From: Basidiobolus meristosporus CBS 931.73
Taxonomy: Eukaryota; Basidiobolomycota; Basidiobolomycetes; Basidiobolales; Basidiobolaceae
Reading direction: 5' to 3'
Assembly: GCA_002104905.1 (NCBI GenBank)
Contig: MCFE01000207.1
Location: 1-64,000, forward strand
Length of the DNA: 64,000 nt
The position numbers were made by a program, and so were the translations under genes. Position 1 is the first letter of the stretch. Each line of letters begins with the position of its first letter. The notes below the pieces were generated by a model that was not told the DNA's origin, ran no database searches, and saw only the letters and a program-made list of their open reading frames with translations. This document shows, in pieces, positions 1-11,527 of the stretch.

Positions 1-630
1 TGAGTTAACTGAGCCTAAGTGACAGCTAAGTGCAGAATCCTAGAATTGTCAAGAGTGACAGATATATTAGCAGACAGGTTCTGGTCTAATATTGGTCTTA
101 TATATGGCTGTGTTGGGCTATAAAGGCAACAGAGTAGGTTGGCTATATGGGCTAGGCTTGGTGCTCTTGAGAGTGCTAGATATGCTAAGCTTGTGTAGAA
201 ACTAGAATGGATTTGTTGAATTCTTAATTTTGTTGAGACACACATTAAACCAAAAGGTTCAGTAAACTTTATTTATACTTCTCTGATGGAGTTGCATTAG
301 TAAGCACCAAGATACTGGACTAATTGAAATCTGTTGGGGTGTTGATAGATGCATAAGATAAATGAAAAATTGTATCATTAATCAGCTGGCAACTTGGCAA
401 CTGCTAAATGGTTGGATAAATCTCAGAGGACTAATCACTTGGAAAGGCTAAGCAGATCATTTGAGGATGTAATGACCGCATAAAAATTGATCAGGTGTGA
501 CAGCTAAGAATAGATTCTGAGAAGTGATAAAATAAACCATAACAGGGATTAGTTATGTTTGAGTTAGGGAAAATCAGTTAGGGTACTAGATTTTATAACA
601 GAGTGAAATTAGCCAAGTTCTAAATGTTGA
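1..630. other. AT-rich stretch without a recognised gene
   Basis: I see no convincing coding region. The words 'gtgacagctaag' occur near 20 and again near 497, but no larger repeat unit could be defined. It lies upstream of the LINE relic and may be older 5' sequence of that element. Confidence 0.4.
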
Positions 631-1680
631 TGCACAACACTGTTTGCCATCTTCCTGAATGACTTCCCAAGAATCTCAGCTGACTGCCTGGTTACTCTCT
701 TTGCTGATGACATCAGAATATCCTCCTCCAATATGCAACAAGACTCCCAGACCATCCACCAGTCTCTGCAGAAGAATAATCTCCAGCTTTCCATTGCAAA
801 GACAGTACCTTTGGGTTGTCCTATCAACTTAGACAACTGCACTCTACCTGCTCAAGTTTCTGCTACATATCTTGGCTTTCCTTTCCTTCCTACTGGACTA
901 GACTCTGGAGCACACCTGAAGAAGAAAATTATCCTGGCAAGACAGGCACTCCACAAGCTACTGGCTGTTACTCCTCCTACAGCTTCAGCTTCCAGCTGCC
1001 TTCTTTTACTCAAGCAGTTTGTCTTCCCTGTCCTGGAATTTGGCTTGCTACTTCTCTCTCTTATTTCTAGAGACTACACTAAGCTTGACAAGCTTGCAGT
1101 CTGGTGCCTTACATCCCTGGTGCCTCATCTGCCTGAATGCCCCTACAGCCATGCTATTCTTGGTGCTTTTGGGTTTATGCCCTATAAGATCAGACTACTC
1201 TACCTTAGAACCAGATTATATCTCAGACTTCACCACTGCAACAACCCACTGATCAAGGCCTGGAAGAGAACACACCACATTATACCTGGCTCCTGCAGGA
1301 GAACTATACTTGGAGATCCTGAAGTCAAGAATTTGCTCAATATATTCTACAGTCAGAAAAACCCAAGCTGGCCTACCTGAAGTACTTGACAGACCTTTGG
1401 CAGCAATATCTGCAGCAGCACACTCCCTTTATGATGAATACCAATCCTTATCATATTCCCCTCATTTATGTTGTTCACAAATCATTCTTACCCCTCTTGC
1501 TACCCCCCTTCCCACTGAACTGTTTCTTGAGTACTGAAGAACCATTATCACTTCTTGTAAACTTACCTACAAATTCCCCTCAGCTACACACTCTTGTATC
1601 AAAGCTACAACAGTAGCACTGGCTTCTTTGTTTCAACTGAAATAAAGATTTCACCTGTTGGTGACTGTCTCCCCCCTAAG
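631..1680 (+). mobile_element. Non-LTR (LINE) retrotransposon relic, reverse transcriptase C-terminal part
   Basis: The frame is open from 631 to 1380. It encodes the last part of a reverse transcriptase palm, with the catalytic motif F-A-D-D at 700-711 (context VTLFADDIRISSS), followed by the thumb-like region typical of LINE ORF2. The segment before the FADD box (LFAIFLNDFP) also fits LINE RT. No endonuclease, N-terminal RT or 5' end is present, so this is a 5'-truncated or internally cut copy. Related coding text seems to continue in another frame after the stop at 1380, to about 1616. The copy ends at about 1680, where a truncated copia element begins. Clade (L1/Tad-like) was not determined. 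Seen: the motif and open frame. Inferred: the family. Confidence 0.75.
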
Positions 1681-1752
1681 TTAGCATGTTCTGCTACTCC
1701 ATTTTACTGTGGGGAGTATGGTACAGTTGTGTCTTGCTTCATCCCATGAATT

Positions 1753-3450
1753 TTACAGAAGTGGATGAAGAGCTTTGAGGTATATCTCCACCATTGTCAG
1801 AGCATATTTCTTGATTTTTTCACCAGTTTCTCTCTCCACCATGGCTTTAAACTCCCTGAACTTAGACAGAGCTTCTTCCTTTCTCTCCATGAAGTAGACC
1901 CATGTGTATCTTGTATCATCATCAATAAAGGTGATTGAATACTTCATCCTTCCTATGAATAAATTTTGCATAGGTCCACACAGATCTGAGTGAATTAGAT
2001 CTAATTTTTTCTTAGTTTTGGTCAACCCAGAGCTCTTGAATGGTTTTCTGGCTTGTTTCCAATATATGCAGGCTTTACTGTGCTCCAAATTAGCTGGGGG
2101 ATTGATTTTTACTCCAGCAATTAGCTGATCTTTGATCATTTTGCGCAAATAATCAAAATGGATGTGCCCAAACCTCCTGTGCCAAAGCATTGGTGTTTCT
2201 TCACTTAAGTTACTTATATTGGCTTCCAAATATGATGTAATATAAGTCAACTTGTATAGATTCTGATCTCTGATACCCAAAGCAATATGGGCACCATTTT
2301 GATCCGTGATCTTGCATCCAGAATTGTCAAAGCTAAAATTGAGTCCTTCTGCAATGGCCTTGCTTACAGATAGTAGGTTCTTGACTATTTCTGGTACATA
2401 GAGTACTTCCTTGAAGGTCAGTGTATGGCTTCCTTCACTGCTTCTTAGGTTTACTTGGATAGTTCCTTCTCCCACTGCATCAAGTGTTCTATCATCACCC
2501 ATGAAAACCTTCTTAATTGGAATTTCTTGGTATTGGGTAAAAAGTTCTTTTTGTTGTGTAAAGTGTTGAGAAGCTCCAGAGTCAATATACCATGTCTGAG
2601 AATCCTTGCTTGTGGTCATATTTAGTGCAGATATGAATAGTCTATCTTCAGTTGTTGCAGCATTTCCATATTCAGGTTTCTTTTGCTGATGATCTTTCTT
2701 CTTGAGACACTGGTCTGATGTGTGTCCTTTCCTTTTACAGTAGTTGCAACACAGGTTGCTGTTGCCTTTGTAGGGTCTTGGGTACCTTCTTTGTTGGTTA
2801 ACATTGCTTATTAAAGCATTTTCTTCTTCTTTCTTGTTGGCACTTGATTTTCTTAATTCTTCATCTAGGAGCCTTCCATCTATGTAATTTAAAGTCAAAT
2901 CTTCAGTTCTGGACTCTAGGGCTGATAGAAGGCCCTGAAACTTGTCTGTCAGGCTATTCAGGATGGTAACTATCACATCCTCATCAGTAGTTGGTACACC
3001 CACAGATTCCATCCCATCTACCAGCAGGGCAACTCTGTTAATTAGATTTTTCATTTCTTCTCCTAGCAGCATCTTTGTAGTAAGGAATTTTTGTCTCAGA
3101 TACATTTTCTTAGCAGCTGAACATGACTGGCAGGTGTCTTCTAATGCCTTCCAGGCATTCTTTGCCGTTTTTGCTCTTGAGCATTGATTTAGCAATTTGT
3201 CTTTAACATTAAGGCAAATGCAGTTAAAGGCACTTTGTTCTTTCTTCTGGTACTTCAAGGCTTCCACTCTCACATTTTTAGGAGAGCATTCTTCTCCCAT
3301 GACAATATCCCAAAGGCCTCTTTCTTGTAGCAGCATCTTCATCTTCACCTTCCACACTTGGTAGTTAGATCCATCCAACTTTTCAGCAGAGGGAAAAGTT
3401 CCAGTAATGGCAGTAGTAGACATTGCAGAGAGTGACAGCTTGGGGCTCAT
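1753..3450 (-). pseudogene. Gag-protease-integrase polyprotein of copia element A (truncated)
   Basis: The reading frame continues upstream into the LTR, but the likely start is the ATG at 3450, just after the primer-binding site (MSPKLSLSAMSTT). Domains in order: a gag N-terminal domain with KLDGSNYQVWKVKMKML; a CCHC zinc knuckle (CNYCKRKGHTSDQC); the aspartic protease motif in WYIDSGASQHFT; a GAG-pre-integrase segment (LWHRRFGHI); and the integrase start (DLIHSDLCGPMQN...TFIDD). In the pre-integrase segment one Cys of the C-x2-C pair is replaced (CIYWKQ, against CIYGKQ in copy B). The frame breaks near 1790 and ends at 1753, so the rest of integrase is lost. Confidence 0.85.
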
Positions 3451-3454
3451 AACC
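3442..3454 (-). promoter_or_regulatory. Primer-binding site of copia element A (half-tRNA type)
   Basis: The plus strand here reads GGGGCTCATAACC, directly beside the inner end of the 5' LTR. This matches the anticodon stem-loop of eukaryotic initiator tRNA-Met (GGGCTCATAACCC). On the element's own strand it would pair with that internal part of the tRNA, not the 3' CCA end, as is known for Drosophila copia. Confidence 0.75.
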
Positions 3455-3786
3455 TGTTGTAAGAGTCTTGGAGATATTGGAGGTGATTGGGAGGACAAGT
3501 AGATTATGTGTTTTTCACTTAATGATTTATTGAATGTAAAAGTAGTATTTATACTATTACATGATCTTGGCATTACAAATACATAGAATAGGCTAAGGAA
3601 GGTCCCAAGAACATGTGTGCAAAGTCTGGGGCTGTTTCGACAACTTATCTAATTTTCATGTTCTGGGTAAATATTCCAAGTAAATCCCGACAAGGAATTT
3701 GGTCAGTATTCTCTAGGATTTGAAGGTAATAATCTAAGTGACAAAGTTAGGTGAATACTTAGGTGGAAATACAAATTTTTACAACA
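3455..3786 (-). repeat. 5' LTR of copia element A (332 bp)
   Basis: Starts TGTTGTAAGAG and ends TTTTTACAACA on the plus strand, giving the short inverted ends TGTTG/CAACA shared by every LTR in the window. It is 17 bp shorter than the 349-bp LTRs of elements B and E because of one internal deletion after 'ttctgggta'. Confidence 0.9.
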
Positions 3787-3940
3787 CTTCCAGCCCCTAC
3801 TTGTCTAACTTGGTTGCAATTATTGATAAGCCACTACTTCTTCTAATTGTCCCTCCAGTGCTACTAAACTCCATTTTGACTTCTTGTGAGCCGAGTGACC
3901 TTTCTTTTAGAATTATTGAAGATACCCCCCTTCCCTAACC

Positions 3941-5056
3941 CTAAGAAGCAGTGATTGTGTGTTGGGTTGACAGTTTAGTAACAGTTTTCTCTCTGGTTAT
4001 TGTGTTTGTTGTGGTCCCTAACTTAGTTTTTATACCTACAGAAGGCGCGAATGTTGTCAAGTTGGTACTTGAGCCACGCACTCTCTTCGCCTGTACAATG
4101 GTATTGATCACAGTCTCCAGCATAGCAACAGTAGGCTCAATTTTCTTGGTGAGCCATTGCTTTACAGTTGTATTCGTTGCTATTGGGAAGTCGGTAAGTT
4201 GTTTGTAATCGATATATACCTGTACAACGGTGACCGTGTGCTTGCCTTACATTGGAGGTGGGTTACCTGGTGGTGGTTTCATGTGACTAGCATTGATATG
4301 TAAAGTTGGAATACAGAACTAACTATCCTTACTCCCTGGTAGCATTCCATCCCGTTTAAGCATGATACCGTTTTTGTTTTGCTGAGACGCGGCCTCGGCG
4401 TAGTAGTCAGGGTGTACTTTGTTGGCATTATTCAACGGAGAAATGCTTGCAGCCAGCCACAATCTTTTGTCTCCTTAGTAATTAAAGTGTTGGTTGGAAT
4501 ACATTTCTCTTCTTTCCCGGTCGACATTAGATTCCCAATTCTCTCTGAATTGGTAGACGTATCCCAAGCCATGTCGACCGTGGTCGGGAGCCGTATTTTG
4601 AGCAATTAATTTCCAATGATTCTCGGTAAGCAGAAAACTGCACAAGATTTTGCTCGTTCCATTCAAACCCACCTCAGCTTTGAAGCCATATTTTACACCA
4701 GTCTCTCATGCGTGTACAGGAATAAGTGCATGAGCCATAGCACCTTCAGCACAATTCTCTTTACACTGTGAGATCTGGCCATGAGGAATGGATCAGTCAA
4801 TTTGCGGGGATTTAAGTTCGTCGTTCCATTCGGACATAATCAACAAGTGCGATCCTTCCGGGCCCTTTTGAATAATATAATAGCTAAGATACCAAGCAGC
4901 CACACATCAGTATGCTGTTGGTGGATCAAATCCAGCAGAAACCTCCAGGCTTGAATAAAGCCCGGTGATCCTCTTGTTTGACCCGTGGTTCACCCACATG
5001 TCTATGGCATTAGTACTGATGTCCAAGGAAAATGATAACAAGTTGAAGACAAAGAA
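3941..5056 (-). pseudogene. Decayed gene, DUF3472-like secreted/surface protein (six in-frame stops)
   Basis: One single frame of about 370 codons on the minus strand reads like protein throughout but is interrupted by six stops: 4907-4909, 4793-4795, 4706-4708, 4475-4477, 4319-4321 and 4247-4249. Readable blocks include GSHLLIMSEWNDELK, ETGVKYGFKAEVGLNG, HWKLIAQN and GYVYQFREN. The order 'report of a WN- or W-rich strand, Cys cluster, W-x-G-x-x-Y-x-F, W-x-L-I-A' resembles DUF3472 proteins. The stop before ETGVKYGF sits where a Trp would be expected (TGG to TGA). The C-terminal ~90 residues are Thr-rich. The pseudogene call is firm; the family is a recollection and needs a profile search. Confidence 0.6.
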
Positions 5057-5289
5057 TTACTACATCCCATAACCCTCTTAAGGCATACTGTAAACTAACA
5101 TACACAAGTGCAATTAAGATATGTTCTTTGATTGGCTACCAACAATAACAACAAAGTGACTGGAACAGAGTTGCCAAACGGATCAACCGAGGAGTGAGCA
5201 GAGCTATTCAAACTCTGACTGAACAATAAATTTTCGTATCATTCATTTTAAGGCATCCATTTCAGGGATAGATTATCCTATGAAAATCG

Positions 5290-5619
5290 CTATGTTAAGT
5301 TAAGATAATATCCAGAAGCCTCGGGTCTCATACACAGATAGTTTTCGTTGTCAGGGCAGTATGCTAGACAGTGGCCAGATCCATACGTCTTCTCCTTTAT
5401 GGTGTATGAATTAGCATTTCCTTCGAAAACTCTATCACCTTCCCCTGTGAAGATAACCATTTGAGGATTTTTGGTTCCTTGAAACGTCACAGGGCTTCCT
5501 GGTGCAAATGGGGTGTTGCTGGCACTAGGGGCAGCTGTTCCTGATTCTAAAGCTGAGCTGGCCGCAATGAGGGACGCAAGAGCGAGGAGATGCATGACAG
5601 ATGGAGGTGTTCGAGCCAA
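5290..5619 (-). CDS. Small secreted protein, 3'-truncated relative of the gene at 21134-21782
   Basis: 109 residues. A hydrophobic N-terminus (MHLLALASLIAASSALES) looks like a signal peptide, with Met at 5619 or, better placed, at 5595. The last ~38 residues (from EGNANSYTIKEKTYG to EASGYYLN) match the start of the broken gene at 21134 almost exactly. Similarity then stops abruptly after the 'tcttaactt' stretch and this copy hits a stop. The relative continues for another ~170 residues with many Cys, so this copy appears to be only the 5' part of a longer gene. It could still be expressed as a short secreted peptide. Function unknown. Confidence 0.5.
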   Translation of the reverse strand: MARTPPSVMHLLALASLIAASSALESGTAAPSASNTPFAPGSPVTFQGTKNPQMVIFTGEGDRVFEGNANSYTIKEKTYGSGHCLAYCPDNENYLCMRPEASGYYLNLT

Positions 5620-7756
5620 CAGTAAGTTGAGAACGTGGGATTACTTAGAGGATATTTTTATAATGCTTGAGGGAAAAACGAGATTGACGTATACAATGGT
5701 ATACACAGCGTTGACCCAAATGAAGCTATAGCGCCAGCTTCTACAGCTCCATGATCGTCAAGAAACCGGAGAAGTGTACTCATTCAAGTGGTACATCAAG
5801 TAATCTGAGGGACTTGTCATCACCTTATTCACCACCATCCAACTACTTCTATTTGGTTTGTCAAATATCCAGCTTCCATCTACCAATTTGTCTGCTCTTC
5901 ATTAGAAGTGATCCGCCATCTTGTGAAACTATGGAGTTGTTTGTTTGTTCCAAGAAGATCAGGATATCACTGTTCGGAATGCTTATCTTTCCCAAATCCA
6001 GTGCAAAATCATTAGTAAACAACAATTTAGATTACGAGATGACACATGAGTGGCATTGAAGGATATGATGCGACGTTGTTTGATCATTAATTTTGTTCTA
6101 ATCTACACATTTCTTGATGAATATCATATATTTGGGAATTCTTAAATCATCGAAGAGTTATTCATCAACATGTCACAGCAAGATGGTTAGGTCTACAGTT
6201 ACTATTTGCAATGTCCCTATCCTGCTGAACTTGTCTGTCTTATATACGAGAAGTCATTCGAATACTGGCGAACTTTGTAGAGGACTTTCCGAAGCCGATT
6301 ACAACGGAAGCAAAAATGATAAAGCGCGTAAATGACCAGAATCCCTTCTTTTTATTCCACTTTCCGTCATACAAACTTATGCTGAAGCATATCGTTCCTC
6401 ATTTTCACGTGCTCTCAATGAATTTTATGGGATATATTGATACAACCCATAACCGTGAACAACTCCGAAAATCCATTTCGAAAATACATATTTGATTGAG
6501 TTACACAGAAGTATGGTACAGCAACACTTGATTTCCGATTTACGTTTATTTCTTTATAAGTAATCTGCATGGCAACCGTGGCCGAGACGACCAAGACAGC
6601 AAACAATATGGAGATATTTCTGGTGCCATTCTACTATTATCCCATCTACCCATCTACCCCTATCCTGCTCATTCCTCTACCCATCCCTTCCCACGTTCAG
6701 TGTCGATGATTGAACATAGGCATTTTCGTTACACATCCGAAAACCCAGCCAATAATAGTCACATAGATATATAAGTAGTAACATTCAATTATAAACGAGC
6801 CAGACCAACGCCTGAAGGACCCAGAAGGGTCGTGTACAGCTTCTCTCAGGTAGAGGAGAGGATGAAAGCCGCCTGGGGCTATATGTGGATGGAGGAAGCC
6901 TAGGGTTATATACATTTGTACGATGATCAGCGAATGACCAAAGAGTCCCTAAATCAGTGGAAATTAAGCTAGATCAATAGGAGAGTACATGTCTATCAAC
7001 CTCAACTGGTTGTAAGCAGCATCCAACAGCATTTAATCCCGCAAAATTTTACGTCGATGCCAAGAAATCCAGACTCGGGGCTCGGATAAACTCTGCACAC
7101 TCACCCAAATGTCTGGTTGAAGCAAATGGAATATACATCTCAACCCTAACATTGTTCTTGGCAGCAAAGAAATGCCCACGAGGCGTGACAGGCAGGATTA
7201 GTCTCCGATGAGTTTCTTTGGCCTTCTCAGACTGCCTGTTGCCTGCCTACCGCTGCCTGCTGATCTCAATATATTGATGCATCTATACTTAAACCACGTT
7301 TTTACGACACATAACGCTAAGGGAACAGCATTTGGTATGATTGGAGAATTCCACAACCTTAAGCTTGTCTAATTTCTAACCTTTTCAAAATATATATGAC
7401 TAAAATTAGCGAGGCAGGCCGCACATTATTGGCCAGGAGGTTTCAACCCAAGACCTTACTATCGTCTTCATTGGCTAAATCAGCTCCATGTAGTGACTGA
7501 TCTCTTCTTTCCTGCAGCCACTGGTGAATTCGCTTTTCTTAAACTTCGCTACCTCCACTTCCAATCCTATATTAGCAACTTTCATAACTTTTTCACAGCT
7601 AAAGCCTATCTTTTATCTCACCCGTAGTGTCCTCTTGGACTAAAGGATTAACCCGTTTGACTTTGTTGACACAAAACGCCTGTAGTGTACTGAGCAAAGG
7701 CCAACGTGATAAGAGTTGCACTTGCAACAACTATACTCCTACCACCATTAAACCAA
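5620..7756. other. Intergenic region, no supported gene
   Basis: Several short open frames exist but none has a recognisable domain. A minus-strand frame ending at 6415 begins with a hydrophobic stretch (ILFAVLVVSATVAMQ) that could be a signal peptide. However, the nearby ATG (about 6629) is out of frame with it, so I do not call a gene. The last ~700 bp should include the promoter of the kinase gene at 7757. Confidence 0.4.
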
Positions 7757-10629
7757 ATGCCTCATAAAGTGCTTACGTCGGGATCAACTGAGGGTTTCCT
7801 TTCTGGTGTCCCGTGTCCCAGTGCCCTTGGCGGTCTCCCAGGCCTGGATTCAATCGGAGAACCAGAGACCGTCCAACCTGAAGAACCTCTTGGTCTAAAT
7901 GAGAATGTTGCAGAAAACACTGAAGTAAAGCAGCTAAAGACTAAAGACTCCACTGAAACAACCATCTCTACACCACCTGAGAAAGGCGCCAAGAATCGAC
8001 GATGCATCGGTGAATACCAATTTAACAAAACTCTCGGCGCGGGAAGCATGGGAAAGGTTAAGCTAGGAGTTCATATCCACACTGGTGAAAAGGTATGCTA
8101 GCATTGCTGAAGGGTAATAGACGTTGGGACTTAAACGAACAACGCCATTCGGAATAGGTAGCCATCAAGGTGATTCCAAGGAACCGTCGTGAGAACCATC
8201 ACAAACAATCACCAGAAGCTATTGAAAAAGAAGAAAACAAAGAGATTCGAGTGATTCGGGAAGCAGCCATCATGTCGCTGCTCGACCATCCAAACATTGT
8301 CAAAATGAAAGAAATGATTGTACACAACCACCATTACTATCTAATCCTTGAATACGTCAGCGGTGGTCAGATGCTGGACTACATTATAAGTCATGGCCGG
8401 TTGAAGGAAAAACAAGCACGAAGCTTCGCTCGACAAATCTGCTCAGCTCTAGGTAAATTCATAAAGCAGTCACTAACATCTGACATCTTGGAATTGACCA
8501 TTTTTAAACTTTCAGATTATTGCCACAAGAACTCCATTGTTCACAGAGGTAGGTATCCTAGAGTTGGCTAGCAAGCCACCCCTATGCAATACTAATAGTT
8601 CACTAGATCTGAAGATTGAGAATATACTGATTGCTGAAGATGGCTCCATCAAGTTGATTGATTTTGGTCTCTCGAACCTCTTCTCAACACGATCCCACCT
8701 ATCCACCTTCTGCGGGTCGTTGTATTTTGCTGCGCCTGAACTTCTGCATGCAAGAGTTTACACTGGGCCAGAAGTGGATGTCTGGAGTATGGGGATTGTT
8801 TTGTACGTTTTACTGTGTGGTAAAGTCCCATTTGATGACCAAAATTTGCCTGCCCTCCATGCCAAGATTAAGAAGGGCCATGTAGAGTATCCAAGCTGGC
8901 TGAGCAGCGGTAATAGCAAAACATTTACAATCCTACTCCAAGCTGAACTTGTAAATCTGACATACATATCCCTTCGCTAGAGTGCAGACACCTACTTTCG
9001 CGGATGCTGGTAACCAATCCGGTGGAAAGAGCCACCATGACTGAGGTGATGCGTCACTCATGGATGAACAAAGGCTTTGACGGGCCGCCAAACAACTTCT
9101 TTCCCGTTCGAAAGCCAATACAGCTTCCATTAAACATGGAAGTGATCCGGAAGATGACCGGATTTCAGTTCGGCACTGAGGAGCGCATCCGGGAAGAGCT
9201 TGAGTCCATTGTCCGAAGCGACGTATACCAGAACCAGTCAAACTCTGGGCACCACTCTGGATTCTCTCGACTGGGCGAATATTTGAGGAGAGGAAATAGC
9301 TCCGAAAGCGGACTTGACCACCCCCTCTTGTCCATTTACCACTTGGTACAGGAAAAAATGGACAAAGACCACGAGAGATCTCACGCGAATGCATCCTCCA
9401 ACTCACTCCAATCGATACCTGAAGACCGCATTGCTGGTGGATCTTCTCATCAAGTCGAAGACAATGACATCCATGACGAAGAGAGGCTTGGTTGCACCAC
9501 TAGTTTTAACAACGAGTATACTTCCAAGAACGGCAAACATAGAAGAAACAAAAGTACAACCTCGGCCAGTGGTGTATTTAGGCGAATTAGTCAAGCGATT
9601 AAATCTGGTAGACGCAGCAGTCATCAGAAACACCACCACCACCACCAACATCAACTGCTTTCGGACGACGACGGGCATAACCTGGACAGCGTAAATGACC
9701 ACCTGTCGCCCACATCTAGAGTCGCACCGGATAGGGAGGCGACTTCTAGACCCAACCGCCAATTCACTAGGAGAAAATCAGGTCGTGAGCATCTTAGCAA
9801 CAAGCTGAGTAGCTTTATATCACGAGCAACCAGCCTCAAGGAACCCGGCCTTCCCAGTGCAAGGCGTAGATCGACTGAAGAACGAAGCCCTAACTTTAGA
9901 GCTGCGTCAAGCAACAAAAGACAATCACGCAGTCGACCACCCTTTCTTCGATTCAACCGCTCCCCAACTCAAAGCCATCCAAGAATTATCGAGGAAGAGG
10001 AACACAGCTCCACCCGTACTCCCGTCAACCTCAATCCTTCATCCAAAAAGAGAGATGCTGACCTATATATCAAACCGGTGTTTCTGAAAGGACTCTTCTC
10101 GGTGGCGACTACCAGCACCAAAAAGCCTGCCATTCTAAGAACCGATATCATTCGAGTTTTGGATAAATTAGGTATTATATGGAGAGAAGGAACGGGCTAC
10201 TTCGAATGTCTACAGATGACCCCTGAAGATGCCCACAGTGGGCTAACTAGGCTCTCGGATAACACGAGCTCTTCTGCTGCTACCTCCAAGTCCGACGAAT
10301 TCCAAGGCCTTCAAAGGATAGCTGAGGCCCCTACGTCCGAGTCAAGCCTTAGTAAACAAGGAGAAACCAGCCAACTGAACCACGGAGGGGAACCCAAACC
10401 AGCCAAACTTGAGGCTTCGCTCAAACAGCTCCCCTCGACGCGTGACGAAGCGGAGAATGAGTTTGAGGAATCCATAGCTCCACATTACGCCTCTATCAGA
10501 TTCCAAATCAGCATTGTCAAAATCCCCTGGCTGCCTGGTCTCCACGGGATTAGGTTCAGAAGACTAGCCGGGCATCCATGGGAATACAAGAATGCCTGTT
10601 CGCGAATTTTAACCGAGCTGAAGCTCTGA
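7757..10629 (+). CDS. kin1: Kin1/Kin2 (MARK/Par-1 type) Ser/Thr protein kinase
   Basis: Five exons are inferred: 7757-8092, 8158-8452, 8516-8548, 8607-8909 and 8981-10629. They join in frame to 871 residues. All four introns are GT...AG, 58-71 bp. The kinase domain shows the Gly loop (GAGSMGKVK, about residue 93), VAIK (113), HRDLKIEN (about 220), DFG (240) and an APE motif. A long low-complexity linker follows with a His-rich run (HHHHHQHQ) and many Ser/Arg. It ends in a KA1 domain ([16 protein letters not shown]...[14 protein letters not shown]), the hallmark of fungal Kin1. These kinases act at the membrane in polarity, secretion and wall integrity. An upstream in-frame ATG exists at 7706; 7757 (accaaATGcc) was preferred. 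The gene looks intact. Confidence 0.92.
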
Positions 10630-11527
10630 TGAACCAATCTAACTGTAAAATTTTGAACCATAATTCCACCACACTATCCACCCTCTCCCTTGGTGTTGGC
10701 AAATTACCTAACCTCCTATTACGATGCCGTAACCAATGTTCGCCTAATCTGTACTCTTATCTATACTACCATCAAATCCTGTGCATTCCAATTGCTGCAG
10801 CCACAATATATATTCCTACTTTTTAATAATACCTTGCCTTCGTCACGTGATCTTACCGATTTGAATTTCAATCCAGTGTGGGGAATTGTCGAACTATCTG
10901 GGTTTAGATAGATCCGTCGAAATGGTTTACATTAGCCTAGTTCGCGATATAGATAGATTTGAGAGGGTGGCTATCGAGGGTGATGAAGTTACGCCTTCGG
11001 TAACGCCCACCAGCAATGTCTTAATTACAATTCTCCGTAGAACCATTGGAATAAGGGACTCCTCAAGCACACTGACCAACCTTGTCCACATAGAAAGGTC
11101 AAAAGAACACTAGGTCAGACAATCAAGGTGCGACCCACTGGCTGCGGATCCAAGGAATGGGATTGGATGGGAAAATTCCCGGTCATAGAGCCGCTACTGA
11201 TTGGGGCGAGATAGTTAATGAAATTACGCATATTAAGTGTTGAGGTGACTTGCTATTTCCGAAATGGCTGAGACCAATCCACGTAATGAACGCTTGTGCT
11301 TCGCAACTTTATAATAATAACGCTTTGTTGGATATCTCTAACAAGCAAATATACATCAAGTTGGGCTACCAATGGCTAGCCACATCATCTAGGAAAATGC
11401 ACTATATTACAGAAGGGAGACTGGGAAACGGACAAAGTAGCACACATCGCCCATTTCAGAGGAAGAAACTGGATAAAAATACATACAGAGAAAAAATTCT
11501 CAATCGGCAAAATTTCACGCAACATTC
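10630..11527. other. Intergenic region between convergent kinase and cyclin genes
   Basis: This is the 3' flank of both neighbours, which converge here. It holds only short open frames without recognisable domains. I see no repeat or RNA gene. Confidence 0.45.

Larger units (their letters stand above)
1680..3786 (-). mobile_element. Copia element A, truncated (5' LTR, gag, protease, start of integrase)
   Basis: A minus-strand Ty1/copia element. Read on its own strand, it runs from the 5' LTR (3786-3455) through the primer-binding site, gag, the protease motif and the first part of integrase. It stops abruptly near 1680, inside integrase, against the LINE relic. Reverse transcriptase, RNase H and the 3' LTR are absent. 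Element B (46356-50763) is a fuller relative and gives the frame of comparison. One base is missing near 1790 relative to B, which shifts the integrase frame. Confidence 0.9.

Noticed and set aside
3951-4208. Plus-strand frame of 85 codons
   Set aside because: Antisense shadow of the Thr-rich end of the minus-strand pseudogene 3941-5056.
6415-6606. Short minus-strand frame with a hydrophobic, signal-peptide-like start
   Set aside because: No in-frame ATG at the right place, no family, and the nearest ATG is one base out of frame.
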